A stretch of DNA of 14,796 nt from Gammaproteobacteria bacterium (lineage in GTDB: Bacteria > Pseudomonadota > Gammaproteobacteria > JALTLT01). The notes under the pieces were generated by a model. The model was given only the letters and a program-made list of their open reading frames with translations, was not told where the DNA came from and searched no databases. Of the stretch, positions 6,844 to 14,796 are shown in pieces. The stretch's first letter is position 1. The number at the start of each line of letters is the position of its first letter. Both the position numbers and the translations under genes were made by a program. Location of the stretch: NCBI GenBank assembly GCA_027001815.1, contig JALTLT010000253.1, forward strand, positions 1 through 14,796, given 5' to 3'.

Positions 6844-7377
6844 ATGAAGTCCCTTGCACCTGTTCTGATGGGCGCTGTTCTCGCCCTGATTTCGTTCGTA
6901 CCTCGTGCCGGTGCCACCGGCATGGCCGACATGTGGCTCCGCTTCTACGACGCCGACCAGGACGACCGCATCACCCGCAAGGAGTACGACGACGCCATGG
7001 CGCGTCTCGCCGAGCGGCTGGGGGGCGCGCCACGGCGCAGCCCGGCGGTGGGGTTCACGGACGTGGACGCGGATGGGGACGGTGTGGTGACCCGTCAGGA
7101 GCTGGATGGCTACGGCCGCGAGATGATGGGCCGCTATCTGCGCAAGCAGTTCGACCATTACGACCTGGACGGCAACGGGAGGGTCACCCAGCAGGAGGTG
7201 GAGGAGATGCGGCAGCGCGCCCTTTCCCCGGCCCAGCGTTCGCGGCCCGGCAACAAGCCGCCGAGCATCGCCGATTTCGACATGGACGGTGACGGGGCGG
7301 TCACCTTCGAGGAGTTCCGGAAGCGCTTTCCCGAGGTCTCGCGGCGGGCTGCGCGGCCTGCCGGGGATGGCGGGTAG
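6844..7377 (+). CDS. secreted four-EF-hand calcium-binding protein, paralogue
   Basis: GGAGGT at 6833-6838 is 5 nt from the ATG. The 177-residue product begins with a Sec signal (MKSLAPVLMGAVLALISF, cut near AGA at residue 24). Four EF loops lie at 36-47 (DADQDDRITRKE), 75-86 (DADGDGVVTRQE), 107-118 (DLDGNGRVTQQE) and 146-157 (DMDGDGAVTFEE). In loop 1 the invariant Gly at position 6 is Asp, which should weaken that site; the other three look functional. The same order of signal, four loops and Arg-rich linkers as the upstream gene indicates an old tandem duplication. The stop lies 3 nt from the stop of the convergent rsmE gene, leaving no room for a separate terminator. Confidence 0.87.
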   Translation: MKSLAPVLMGAVLALISFVPRAGATGMADMWLRFYDADQDDRITRKEYDDAMARLAERLGGAPRRSPAVGFTDVDADGDGVVTRQELDGYGREMMGRYLRKQFDHYDLDGNGRVTQQEVEEMRQRALSPAQRSRPGNKPPSIADFDMDGDGAVTFEEFRKRFPEVSRRAARPAGDGG

Positions 7378-7380
7378 GGA

Positions 7381-8124
7381 TCAGCCGGCGGAGAGGTCTC
7401 CCCGGCATCCCTGCAGGAGGGCCAGCGCCGCCGCTGCGGCGGTCTCGGTGCGCAGGATGCGGGGGCCCAGGGTGACGCGATCGAGGCCCTGACGGGAGAG
7501 CGCGGCCACCTCCTGCCCCGTGAACCCCCCTTCGGGCCCTACCAGCAGGGCGAACGGCTCCGTGGCGGGATCGCAGGTGGCGAGGGGTATCGCGCCGGTG
7601 GGGTCGAGGATCGCGCCCCGCCGCGGCCGTCCGGCCTCCGCCAGCCACGCCTCCAGGGAGAGGGGCTCCAGCACCTCCGGAATCCGGTTGCGGCCGCACT
7701 GTTCGCAGGCGGCGATCGCCACGCCCTGCCAGTGGCGCCGCTTCTTCTCCAGTCGTTCGCCCGTGAGCTTCACCACCGAGCGGCGGGTGAAGAGGGGCCG
7801 GATGCGCCACACCCCCAGTTCGACCGCCTTCTGGATGGCATAGTCCATCCGCTCCCCCTTGGAGATGCCCTGGGCCAGTTCGATGCGCAGGGGGGACTCG
7901 CGCTCGATGATCCGGTGCTCCCCCACTTCCAGGCGTGCCCGGCGCTTCTCGCCGGCGACCAGCCGCGCCCGGTACTCGCCCCCCCGTCCGTCGAAGAGGA
8001 TCACCTCCGCCCCCGGCCGGAGGCGCAGCACCGCGAGCAGGTGGCGGCTGACCACCTCCGTCAGCTCCACGGTGGCGCCGGTGGCGAGGGGTTGCGGGGT
8101 GTGGATGCGGGGTGGTGCGGCCAT
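7381..8124 (-). CDS. rsmE: 16S rRNA (uracil-1498-N3)-methyltransferase
   Basis: A 247-residue SPOUT-class methyltransferase that methylates U1498 of 16S rRNA using SAM. It has an N-terminal PUA-like RNA-binding part (HLLAVLRLRPGAEVILFDGRG). The RsmE signatures follow: GISKGERMDYAIQKAVELG, ACEQCGRNRIPEV, LLVGPEGGFTGQE and LGPRILRTETA; the last two form the knotted SAM site. Length is normal for the family. ATG 8124 lies 4 nt after the bioA stop, so the two genes are almost certainly co-transcribed and probably translationally coupled. It is the last gene of the minus-strand SAM-metabolism operon. Confidence 0.97.
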   Translation of the reverse strand: MAAPPRIHTPQPLATGATVELTEVVSRHLLAVLRLRPGAEVILFDGRGGEYRARLVAGEKRRARLEVGEHRIIERESPLRIELAQGISKGERMDYAIQKAVELGVWRIRPLFTRRSVVKLTGERLEKKRRHWQGVAIAACEQCGRNRIPEVLEPLSLEAWLAEAGRPRRGAILDPTGAIPLATCDPATEPFALLVGPEGGFTGQEVAALSRQGLDRVTLGPRILRTETAAAAALALLQGCRGDLSAG

Positions 8125-8128
8125 CGCC

Positions 8129-9469
8129 TCAGTCGCGGGTGGCCAGATCGATCCCTTCGGCGGCCACCTGCACCATCAGTTCGATCTCCTCGGGCGTGAT
8201 CACGTAGGGGGGCATGAAGTAGACCACGTTGCCCAGCGGGCGCAGCAGGACGCCGCGCTCCAGGCCGTGGCGGTAGACCCGCAGGCCTCGCCGCTCCTGC
8301 CAGGGATAGGCCTCCCGCCCGTGGCGGGCCAGTTCGATGGCGAGGATCATGCCGGTCTGGCGCACCTCCGCCACGTGGGGGTGATCCTTCAGGGGGGTGG
8401 TCGCCTCGGCCATCCGGTGGGCCAGACCCCGGTTGCGCTCCAGCACCGGTTCGGTGGCGAAGAGCTCCAGGGTGGCCAGTGCCGCCCGGCAGGCCAGCGG
8501 GTTGCCGGTGTAGCTGTGGGAGTGGAGGAAGGCGGTGAGACGCTGGTAGTCGTCGTAGAAGGCGTCGTAGACCTCTTCACCGGTGAGCACCGCGGAGAGG
8601 GGCAGGTAGCCGCCGGTGAGCCCCTTGGAGAGGCAGAGAAAGTCGGGAGTGATGGCCGCCTGTTCGCAGGCGAAGAGGGTGCCGGTACGGCCGAAGCCGA
8701 CCGCGATCTCGTCGGCGATCAGGTGGACGCGATGGCGGTCGCACGCCTCCCGCAGCCCCTTCAGGTAGGCCGGGTGGTACATGCGCATGTATCCGGCGCA
8801 CTGTACCAGCGGCTCCACGATCACCGCGCACACCTCCCCGGCGTGGCGTTCCAGGGTCTCCTCGAGGGGCTCCAGGGCCGCCTCGCCGTGAGCCGCCCAC
8901 TCTTCGGGGGGTACCCCGAAGCAGTCGGGAGAGGGGACTGTCAGGGTCTCCATCAGCAAGGGTCCGTAGGTGTCGCGGTAGAGTTCCACGTTGCCCACCG
9001 CCAGCGCCCCCAGGGTCTCGCCGTGGTAGCTGTTGGCGAGGGTGACGAAACGGGTGCGGCCGGTCTCGCCCCGGTTTCGCCAGTAGTGGAAACTCATCTT
9101 CAGCGCCACCTCCACCGCCGAGGAGCCGTTGTCGGCATAGAAGACTCGGGAGAGGCCCGGCGGGGCGATGGCGCAGAGCCGTTCCGCCAGCTCGATGGCC
9201 GGGGCGTGGCTGAAGCCGGCCAGCAGTACGTGCTCGAGCTGCTCGAGCTGCTCGTGCAGGGCGGCGTTGATGCGCGGATTGGCGTGGCCGAAGAGGTTGA
9301 CCCACCAGGAGCTGATGGCGTCCAGGTAGCGCCGGCCCTCGAAGTCCTCCAGCCACGCCCCCTCGCCCCGGCGGATGGGGATCACCGGCAGGTTCTCGTG
9401 ATCCTTCATCTGGGTGCAGGGGTGCCACAGGTGGGCCAGGTCCCGCCCCATCCACTGCCGGTTGTCCAT
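8129..9469 (-). CDS. bioA: adenosylmethionine-8-amino-7-oxononanoate aminotransferase
   Basis: A 446-residue class III PLP aminotransferase of biotin synthesis, converting KAPA to DAPA; the classical enzyme takes the amino group from SAM. Visible features are HPCTQMKDHENLPVIPI, SSWWVNLFGHANP, DNGSSAVEVALKM, IVEPLVQ, the PLP Asp253 in LIADEIAVGFGRTG, and the Schiff-base Lys282 in CLSKGLTGGYLPL. The start at 9469 begins MDNRQWMGRDLAHLWHP, 5 nt after the metF stop. The reading frame stays open much further upstream, but there it only shadows metF. The SKGLTGGYLPL region resembles Bacillus-type BioA, some members of which use lysine as donor, so the amino donor is not certain. No other biotin genes are in the window. 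Confidence 0.95.
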   Translation of the reverse strand: MDNRQWMGRDLAHLWHPCTQMKDHENLPVIPIRRGEGAWLEDFEGRRYLDAISSWWVNLFGHANPRINAALHEQLEQLEHVLLAGFSHAPAIELAERLCAIAPPGLSRVFYADNGSSAVEVALKMSFHYWRNRGETGRTRFVTLANSYHGETLGALAVGNVELYRDTYGPLLMETLTVPSPDCFGVPPEEWAAHGEAALEPLEETLERHAGEVCAVIVEPLVQCAGYMRMYHPAYLKGLREACDRHRVHLIADEIAVGFGRTGTLFACEQAAITPDFLCLSKGLTGGYLPLSAVLTGEEVYDAFYDDYQRLTAFLHSHSYTGNPLACRAALATLELFATEPVLERNRGLAHRMAEATTPLKDHPHVAEVRQTGMILAIELARHGREAYPWQERRGLRVYRHGLERGVLLRPLGNVVYFMPPYVITPEEIELMVQVAAEGIDLATRD

Positions 9470-9474
9470 GGCGG

Positions 9475-10329
9475 TCAGCTCCCGGCGAGTCCCAGGTTGT
9501 CCCAGATGGCGAGGGTCGGCCCGGCGCGGTTCATGGTGTAGAAGTGGAGGCCGGGAGCGCCCAGATCGAGAAGATCCTGACAGAGGCGGGTCACCACCTC
9601 GAGGCCGAAGGCGCGGATCGACTCCCGGTCGTCGCCGTAGCCCTCCAGGCGCTTGCGGATCCAGCGGGGGATCTCGGCGCCGCACATATCCGAGAAGCGG
9701 GCGAGCTGGGTGTAGTTGGTGATCGGCATGATGCCGGGGACGATGGGCAGGTCGAGCCCCAGCCGCTCGCAGTCCTCCACGAACCGTTCCCAGGCGTCCG
9801 GGTTGAAGAAGTACTGGGTGATGGCCGAGTCGGCCCCGGCGCGCACCTTGCGGGCGAAGTTCTCCAGGTCCTGCCAGGCGCTGGGGGCCTGGGGGTGGAA
9901 CTCGGGGTAGGCGGCCACCTCGATGTGGAAGTGGTCGCCGGTGGTCTCGCGGATGAAGGCCACCAGCTCGTTGGCGTGACGGAACTCGCCCGCCTCGTGC
10001 ATGCCGGAGGGCATGTCGCCACGCAGGGCGACGATCCGCTTCACCCCCATGCCCCGGTAACGCTCCAGCAGCGCGGCGACGTTGTCGCGGGTGGAGCCGA
10101 TGCAGGAGAGGTGGGGAGCGGCGTCGAAGCCCGCCTCCAGGATCGCCCCCACCGCCTCGGCGGTCCCCTCCTGGGTCGAGCCGCCGGCGCCGAAGGTGAC
10201 CGAGAAGAAGGCGGGGTCGCAGGGGGCGATTGCCTCCAGGGTGGCACGCAGGCGCACCCACCCCTCGTCGTTCTTGGGGGGGAAGAATTCGAAGCTGAAC
10301 TGCCTCGGATACTGTTTCTGGGATTGCAT
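9475..10329 (-). CDS. metF: methylenetetrahydrofolate reductase
   Basis: A 284-residue FAD enzyme reducing 5,10-methylene-THF to 5-methyl-THF, the methyl donor for remaking methionine from homocysteine. Typical motifs are FSFEFFPPKNDEG, SVTFGAGGS, HLSCIGST, ALRGDMP, EVAAYPEFHPQA, GADSAITQYFFN, GIMPITNY and LHFYTMNRAGPT. Length fits the bacterial MetF family. ATG 10329 has GGGAGGA 7 nt upstream. It follows ahcY after 61 nt that hold a large palindrome, and its Shine-Dalgarno can pair with an upstream CTCC, suggesting local control of translation. Co-transcription with ahcY and bioA is likely. Confidence 0.97.
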   Translation of the reverse strand: MQSQKQYPRQFSFEFFPPKNDEGWVRLRATLEAIAPCDPAFFSVTFGAGGSTQEGTAEAVGAILEAGFDAAPHLSCIGSTRDNVAALLERYRGMGVKRIVALRGDMPSGMHEAGEFRHANELVAFIRETTGDHFHIEVAAYPEFHPQAPSAWQDLENFARKVRAGADSAITQYFFNPDAWERFVEDCERLGLDLPIVPGIMPITNYTQLARFSDMCGAEIPRWIRKRLEGYGDDRESIRAFGLEVVTRLCQDLLDLGAPGLHFYTMNRAGPTLAIWDNLGLAGS

Positions 10330-10352
10330 GGCCGGATCCTCCCTCGGGAGAG

Positions 10353-10378
10353 GGGCGCGTCCCGGCCGGGACGCGCCC
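10353..10378 (-). other. perfect 26-nt palindrome between ahcY and metF
   Basis: The arm GGGCGCGTCCCGG (10353-10365) is exactly complementary to CCGGGACGCGCCC (10366-10378). In the minus-strand mRNA this forms a very stable hairpin 12 nt after the ahcY stop and about 10 nt before the metF Shine-Dalgarno. No T-run follows, so it is more likely a processing, stability or partial-termination element than a true terminator. A DNA-level operator is also possible given the perfect symmetry. Confidence 0.55.
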
Positions 10379-10390
10379 TCCCGTTTCCGG

Positions 10391-11812
<1,422 letters not shown>

Positions 11813-11840
11813 GTCATTCTCCTTTCGTTAAAAAGTTGAA

Positions 11841-11918
11841 TGAGCGCCGTTGAACAGGATGGACCGGTACACTGCCTGAGCCTGACGGGGTCTCCCGCTG
11901 CAGCGCCCCTCAGGCAGC
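11841..11918 (-). promoter_or_regulatory. SAH riboswitch controlling ahcY
   Basis: Read on the minus strand, CTGCCTGAG (11917-11909) pairs perfectly with CTCAGGCAG (11880-11872) to form P1. Inside P1 lie the conserved GGGGCGCTGCAGCGG and a small P2 (CGGG/CCCG around an AGAC loop). Downstream is the conserved CAACGGCGCTCA (11852-11841), whose GCGC can pair with the 5' GCGC to give the pseudoknot of the SAH aptamer. The aptamer ends about 15 nt before the ahcY Shine-Dalgarno, so control of translation initiation is likely. I saw no intrinsic terminator in the expression platform. Known biology: this class activates SAH-recycling genes on SAH binding. Confidence 0.92.
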
Positions 11919-11996
11919 CCGGTGTGTCGGTGTGGAGGATCGGTCTCGGTTCGGTTCCTTCCCCGTATGGTCGGGCGGGATCTTCGTCGTGCCGGG

Positions 11997-13166
11997 TCAG
12001 AGGCCGGCGGCCTCGCGCAGCGCCTCGGCGCGGTCGGTGCGCTCCCAGGTGAACTCCTCGTCCTCGCGGCCGAAGTGGCCGTAGGCGGCGGTGCGGCGGT
12101 AGATGGGCCGGATCAGGTCGAGCATCTGGCGGATTCCCCAGGGGCGCAGGTCGAAGTGCTCGCGCACCAGTTCGGAGATCTTCTGCTCGGAGATCCTGGC
12201 GGTGCCGAAGGTCTCGACGCTGATGGAGGTGGGCTCGGCCACGCCGATGGCGTAGGAGACCTGGATCTCGCAGCGGTCGGCGAGTCCGGCGGCGACGATG
12301 TTCTTGGCCACGTAGCGGGCGGCGTAGGCGGCCGAGCGGTCCACCTTGGAGGGGTCCTTGCCGGAGAAGGCGCCGCCGCCGTGGCGGGCCATGCCTCCGT
12401 AGGTGTCGACGATAATCTTGCGGCCGGTGAGGCCGCAGTCGCCCACCGGGCCGCCGATCACGAACCGGCCGGTGGGGTTGATGTGGTAGCGGGTTCCCTT
12501 GTGCAGCCACTTTTCGGGCAGCACCGGCTTGATGATGTTCTCCATCACCGCCTCGTGGAGGTGCCTCTGGTCGATGTCGGGGTCGTGCTGGGTGGAGAGA
12601 ACCACGGCGTCGATGCCGACGATCTCGCCCTCCTCGTAGCGGAAGGTGACCTGGCTCTTGGCATCGGGGCGCAGCCAGGGCAGCACCTTCTCCTTGCGCA
12701 TCTCCGACTGGCGCTGGACCAGGCGGTGGGCGAAGGTGATGGGAGCGGGCATCAGCACCTCGGTCTCGTTGGTGGCGTAGCCGAACATGAGCCCCTGGTC
12801 GCCGGCGCCCTGCTCCTCGGGGCTCTCCCGGTCGACACCCAGGGCGATGTCGGCGGCCTGCTTGCCGATCAGGGACATGACGGCGCAGGTGGAGCCGTCG
12901 AAGCCGACGTCGGAGCTGGTGTAGCCGATGTCGCAGACCACCTGGCGGACCAGCTCGTCGAGATCGACCCAGGCTTTGGTGGTGATCTCGCCGGCGACGA
13001 TCACCGCACCGGTCTTGATCATGGTCTCGCAGGCGACCCGGGCTTGCTCGGGGTCGGGATCCTGGGTGAGGATGGCGTCGAGGATGGCGTCGGAGATCTG
13101 GTCCGCCACCTTGTCGGGATGCCCCTCGGAGACCGACTCCGAGGTGAAGAGGTACGACTTGCTCAT
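11997..13166 (-). CDS. metK: S-adenosylmethionine synthetase
   Basis: A 389-residue enzyme making SAM from methionine and ATP. Signatures are SVSEGHPDKVADQISDAILD (P-loop-like ATP/methionine site), GEITTKAWVDLDELVRQ, the active-site hexapeptide-type GAGDQGLMFGYA, the glycine-rich GGGAFSGKDPSKVDRSAAYA, and SYAIGVAEPTSISVETFGT. Length is normal. ATG 13166 follows AAAGGAAACCAGGAC. A sigma-70-like promoter lies about 105 nt upstream. It is the first gene of the SAM cluster; 184 nt with the SAH riboswitch separate it from ahcY. No SAM-binding riboswitch of a class I can recognise is present in its leader. Confidence 0.98.
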   Translation of the reverse strand: MSKSYLFTSESVSEGHPDKVADQISDAILDAILTQDPDPEQARVACETMIKTGAVIVAGEITTKAWVDLDELVRQVVCDIGYTSSDVGFDGSTCAVMSLIGKQAADIALGVDRESPEEQGAGDQGLMFGYATNETEVLMPAPITFAHRLVQRQSEMRKEKVLPWLRPDAKSQVTFRYEEGEIVGIDAVVLSTQHDPDIDQRHLHEAVMENIIKPVLPEKWLHKGTRYHINPTGRFVIGGPVGDCGLTGRKIIVDTYGGMARHGGGAFSGKDPSKVDRSAAYAARYVAKNIVAAGLADRCEIQVSYAIGVAEPTSISVETFGTARISEQKISELVREHFDLRPWGIRQMLDLIRPIYRRTAAYGHFGREDEEFTWERTDRAEALREAAGL

Positions 13167-13278
13167 GTCCTGGTTTCCTTTGTCCGTTTGTCCGTCCGCT
13201 ACAGCCGGCCCGTGGCAGGGGATCTCCCGGTGCTCCTCTGGGGCGGGAGGGGGCGGGGCCGCTGCCGGGAATCGGCCG

Positions 13279-13308
13279 ATTCTACCCCACCGGCCGGGCG
13301 CCGGCCAA
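13279..13308 (-). promoter_or_regulatory. candidate sigma-70 promoter for metK
   Basis: On the minus strand, TTGGCC (13308-13303), an 18-bp spacer, and TAGAAT (13284-13279, five of six consensus bases). Transcription would start near 13272, giving a leader of about 105 nt. The leader contains a direct repeat of ACGGACAA (two adjacent copies near 13176-13193) just before the ribosome site. Confidence 0.45.
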
Positions 13309-13314
13309 CCGCAA

Positions 13315-13343
13315 CCGCCCTCCGCACCGTGACGGAAGGGCGG
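13315..13343 (-). terminator. hairpin downstream of the PhnD-like gene, possible terminator
   Basis: CCGCCCT/AGGGCGG plus CCG/CGG pair with one bulged base around an 8-nt loop, 58 nt after the stop of the minus-strand PhnD-like gene and just before the metK -35 box. There is no T-run, so termination is uncertain; it may only insulate the metK promoter. Confidence 0.35.
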
Positions 13344-13400
13344 CCACGAGAGAGTATCGGCTGCAGGGGGGGCGTCTTGAGCGGGGGTGCGGAGAGAGGG

Positions 13401-14201
13401 TCAGTAACCGAAGACCCCTTGCAACAGTTTCGCGTAGCCCTTGTAGGTCTCCGGCGAGGCCGGCTCGAACCCGTCGAGGCGGATCGCCTGGAGCATGGCG
13501 CGACCCGCCGCGGTGCGGTCCGCCTCGAGCAGTGCCTTGCGGATCTTCTGCCGAACCTCGGGCGGTACCTTCGGTGAGGCGGAGAGTGCCATGTGGGGGA
13601 CCTGATCGGTGGTCTGCACCGTATAGAGGAAGGGGAAGGAGCGCACCATGGGGGTGGGGATCATGGCGGCGGCCACCTCGCCGTTCTTCACCTTCAGGGC
13701 CGCCTCCCGGGAGTTGTCCACCAGGATGATCACCGGCTGCCGCAGGGGGTTGGGAAACATCTGGGAGAGCCGCATGGCATCGAGGCTGGGGGAGGAGAGC
13801 AGGGCCACCGTCTTGCCGATCAGCTCCTTGGGCTCGAGAATGGGGTTCTCCTCGTGGGTGACGAGGGAGAAGCTCACCACGTCCTTCAGTTTCACCAGCG
13901 GCACGTAGTCCATGCGCTGGATCCGGTAGTCGGTGAAGTGGGCGGCATCGAGGATCAGGTCGTACTCCTCGCCCTTCTTCATGGTCTCCCAGTAGGCGAC
14001 GAAATTGATGGTGGTGACCAGGCGGATCTCTTCGCCGGTGGCCTTGGTGAGGTAGTCGGTGAGGGGCTGGAAGGCCCGCCGGGTGTCCTCGGGGGACTGG
14101 ATCGGCTGAACCACCAGGTTCCAGGTGGCGGCGTGGGCGAACCCCGTGACCAGGGTCAGGGAGAGGAGTAGCAACCTGCAGATGTTTGGCTTGGAGTGCA
14201 T
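13401..14201 (-). CDS. periplasmic substrate-binding protein of the phosphate/phosphite/phosphonate (PhnD-like) family
   Basis: ATG 14201 is chosen because it opens a clear Sec signal peptide (MHSKPNICRLLLLSLTLVTG, cut after AHA at residue 24). The frame is open upstream but reads as non-protein-like sequence. The mature part has the type II binding-protein layout: WNLVVQPIQSPEDTRRAFQPLTDYL, the YWETMKKGEEYDLILDAAHFTDY segment, and GKTVALLSSPSLDAM, with the hinge region EAALKVKNGEVAAAMIPTPM. At 266 residues it is on the short side for PhnD. No permease or ATPase gene is adjacent, so it may act as a sensor partner or feed a transporter elsewhere; the ligand cannot be assigned. It is divergent from the thioredoxin-like gene. 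Confidence 0.83.
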   Translation of the reverse strand: MHSKPNICRLLLLSLTLVTGFAHAATWNLVVQPIQSPEDTRRAFQPLTDYLTKATGEEIRLVTTINFVAYWETMKKGEEYDLILDAAHFTDYRIQRMDYVPLVKLKDVVSFSLVTHEENPILEPKELIGKTVALLSSPSLDAMRLSQMFPNPLRQPVIILVDNSREAALKVKNGEVAAAMIPTPMVRSFPFLYTVQTTDQVPHMALSASPKVPPEVRQKIRKALLEADRTAAGRAMLQAIRLDGFEPASPETYKGYAKLLQGVFGY

Positions 14202-14284
14202 CGGCCTGCTTCTTTTATAATTGTCCAAGTGTGATCGCCCCGCGCTGGCGTACGGGGAGCGCCTGACCTTTGGTAGTGGGACGA

Positions 14285-14314
14285 AGTTTAGTTCCCCCCC
14301 TTGACCCTTGGCAA
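14285..14314 (-). promoter_or_regulatory. possible promoter for the PhnD-like gene
   Basis: On the minus strand, TTGCCA (14314-14309, five of six consensus bases), an 18-bp spacer, and TAAACT (14290-14285, four of six). It lies in the 252-bp divergent gap and would give a leader of about 77 nt. A TTGACC on the plus strand at 14301-14306 lacks a convincing -10 partner. Confidence 0.25.
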
Positions 14315-14402
14315 GGTGGGGATATCCATGACCGCGCAAGCCACGGGGGAACGCCGGATGGCCTTCCTCCCCCTATTCGGCATCCTGTGTGGAAATCTTT
14401 AT

Positions 14403-14435
14403 GCCCGGCGGCCCGCAGAGAGGGGCCGGCCGGGC
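14403..14435 (+). other. strong leader hairpin before the thioredoxin-like gene
   Basis: GCCCGGC/GCCGGGC is extended by GGCCC/GGGCC with a single bulge, closing an 8-nt loop. It ends 6 nt before the Shine-Dalgarno GGAGGA (14442-14447). No T-run follows on either strand. It may stabilise the mRNA or modulate initiation. Confidence 0.5.
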
Positions 14436-14453
14436 AACTGTGGAGGAACCAAC

Positions 14454-14796
14454 ATGGTGAGTCTCGAGACACCGGTCTGCGACTTCGGCCGCCCCGCGGT
14501 CGACTTTTCCCTGCCCGACTACGACGGGCGTATCTGGACCCTGGAGGCGTGTCGCGGCCCCAACGGGCTGCTGGTGATGTTCATCTGTAACCACTGCCCC
14601 TATGTCAAGGCGGTGCGCGAGCGGATCGTGCGCGATGCCCGCGAGCTGCTGGAGTACGGCATCCGCTGCGTCGCCATCAACCCCAACGACGCCAGCCAGT
14701 ACCCGGAGGACTCGGTGGAGAACATGAGGCGGGTGGCGCAGGAGTTCGACTTCCCGTTTCCCTATCTGGTGGACGAGACCCAGGAGGTGGCGCGGG
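14454..14796 (+). CDS. thioredoxin/peroxiredoxin-like family protein, 3'-truncated by the window edge
   Basis: ATG 14454 has GGAGGA 6 nt upstream. The 114 visible residues start MVSLETPVCDFGRPAVDFSL and run through FSLPDYDGRIWTLEACRGPNG. The redox motif CNHCPYVK follows, with Cys45 and Cys48 as the CxxC pair, then the fold elements RCVAINPNDASQYPEDS and FPFPYLVDETQEVAR. This is the pattern of the AhpC/TSA-related thioredoxin-family proteins of about 180-200 residues, in which the DGRIWTL-type strand precedes the CxHCP site. It has no signal peptide and is probably a cytoplasmic thiol reductase or peroxidase. The frame is open to the window end. Confidence 0.88.
   Translation, partial: MVSLETPVCDFGRPAVDFSLPDYDGRIWTLEACRGPNGLLVMFICNHCPYVKAVRERIVRDARELLEYGIRCVAINPNDASQYPEDSVENMRRVAQEFDFPFPYLVDETQEVAR

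Noticed and set aside
9233..9262. Short tandem repeat around GAGCTGCTC within bioA
   Set aside because: It encodes the repeated Glu-Gln-Leu of a helix (HEQLEQLEH) and needs no other explanation.
9470..10261. Apparent N-terminal extension of bioA through metF in another frame
   Set aside because: The extension is a Pro/Arg-rich shadow of metF; the BioA homology starts at the ATG at 9469.
13167..13272. Possible SAM-sensing riboswitch in the metK leader
   Set aside because: No conserved core of the SAM riboswitch classes I know could be found; only a short direct repeat and the ribosome site are visible.
14202..14339. Upstream extension of the PhnD-like gene to an ATG at 14339
   Set aside because: It would bury the signal peptide behind 46 non-conserved-looking residues; ATG 14201 fits a secreted protein.

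Overview
The window is high-GC, gene-dense DNA from a Gram-negative bacterium, most likely a gammaproteobacterium. The evidence is the gene cluster metK / ahcY / metF / bioA / rsmE, an S-adenosylhomocysteine (SAH) riboswitch of the type found in proteobacteria, Sec signal peptides, and an outer-membrane barrel protein ending in Phe. I cannot name a genus from sequence alone. No stretch longer than about 260 bases lacks a gene, and I saw no tRNA, rRNA, CRISPR array or insertion sequence.

Region 1 (1-5911, + strand) looks like an accessory peptide natural-product (RiPP) locus. In order it holds the 3' part of a radical SAM/SPASM-like enzyme, a possible 39-aa ORF overlapping its stop codon, an 80-aa Cys-containing precursor-like peptide with a Gly-Gly site, a secreted CBM9-like/DUF5916 outer-membrane barrel protein, and a C39-peptidase ABC exporter with complete catalytic and ATPase motifs. 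The inferred flow is: the precursor is modified by the radical SAM enzyme, cut after Gly-Gly and exported by the C39 ABC protein, with the DUF5916 barrel handling the product or its target at the outer membrane. No membrane-fusion (HlyD-like) protein is seen; it could lie upstream of the window. The radical SAM and transporter genes look less GC-biased by eye than the housekeeping genes, which would fit acquisition by transfer.

Region 2 (5988-7377, + strand) holds two related secreted four-EF-hand calcium-binding proteins, each with its own candidate promoter.

Region 3 (7381-13166, - strand) is a SAM-metabolism cluster read metK, SAH riboswitch, ahcY, metF, bioA, rsmE. MetK makes SAM. RsmE uses SAM as methyl donor, and BioA classically uses it as amino donor. 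AhcY removes SAH, and MetF supplies methyl-folate for methionine regeneration. The riboswitch lies between metK and ahcY, so ahcY and the genes behind it can respond to SAH separately from metK.

Region 4 (13401-14796) holds a PhnD-type periplasmic binding protein (-) without visible transporter partners. It is divergent from a thioredoxin/peroxiredoxin-like protein (+) that runs off the window end behind a strong leader hairpin.
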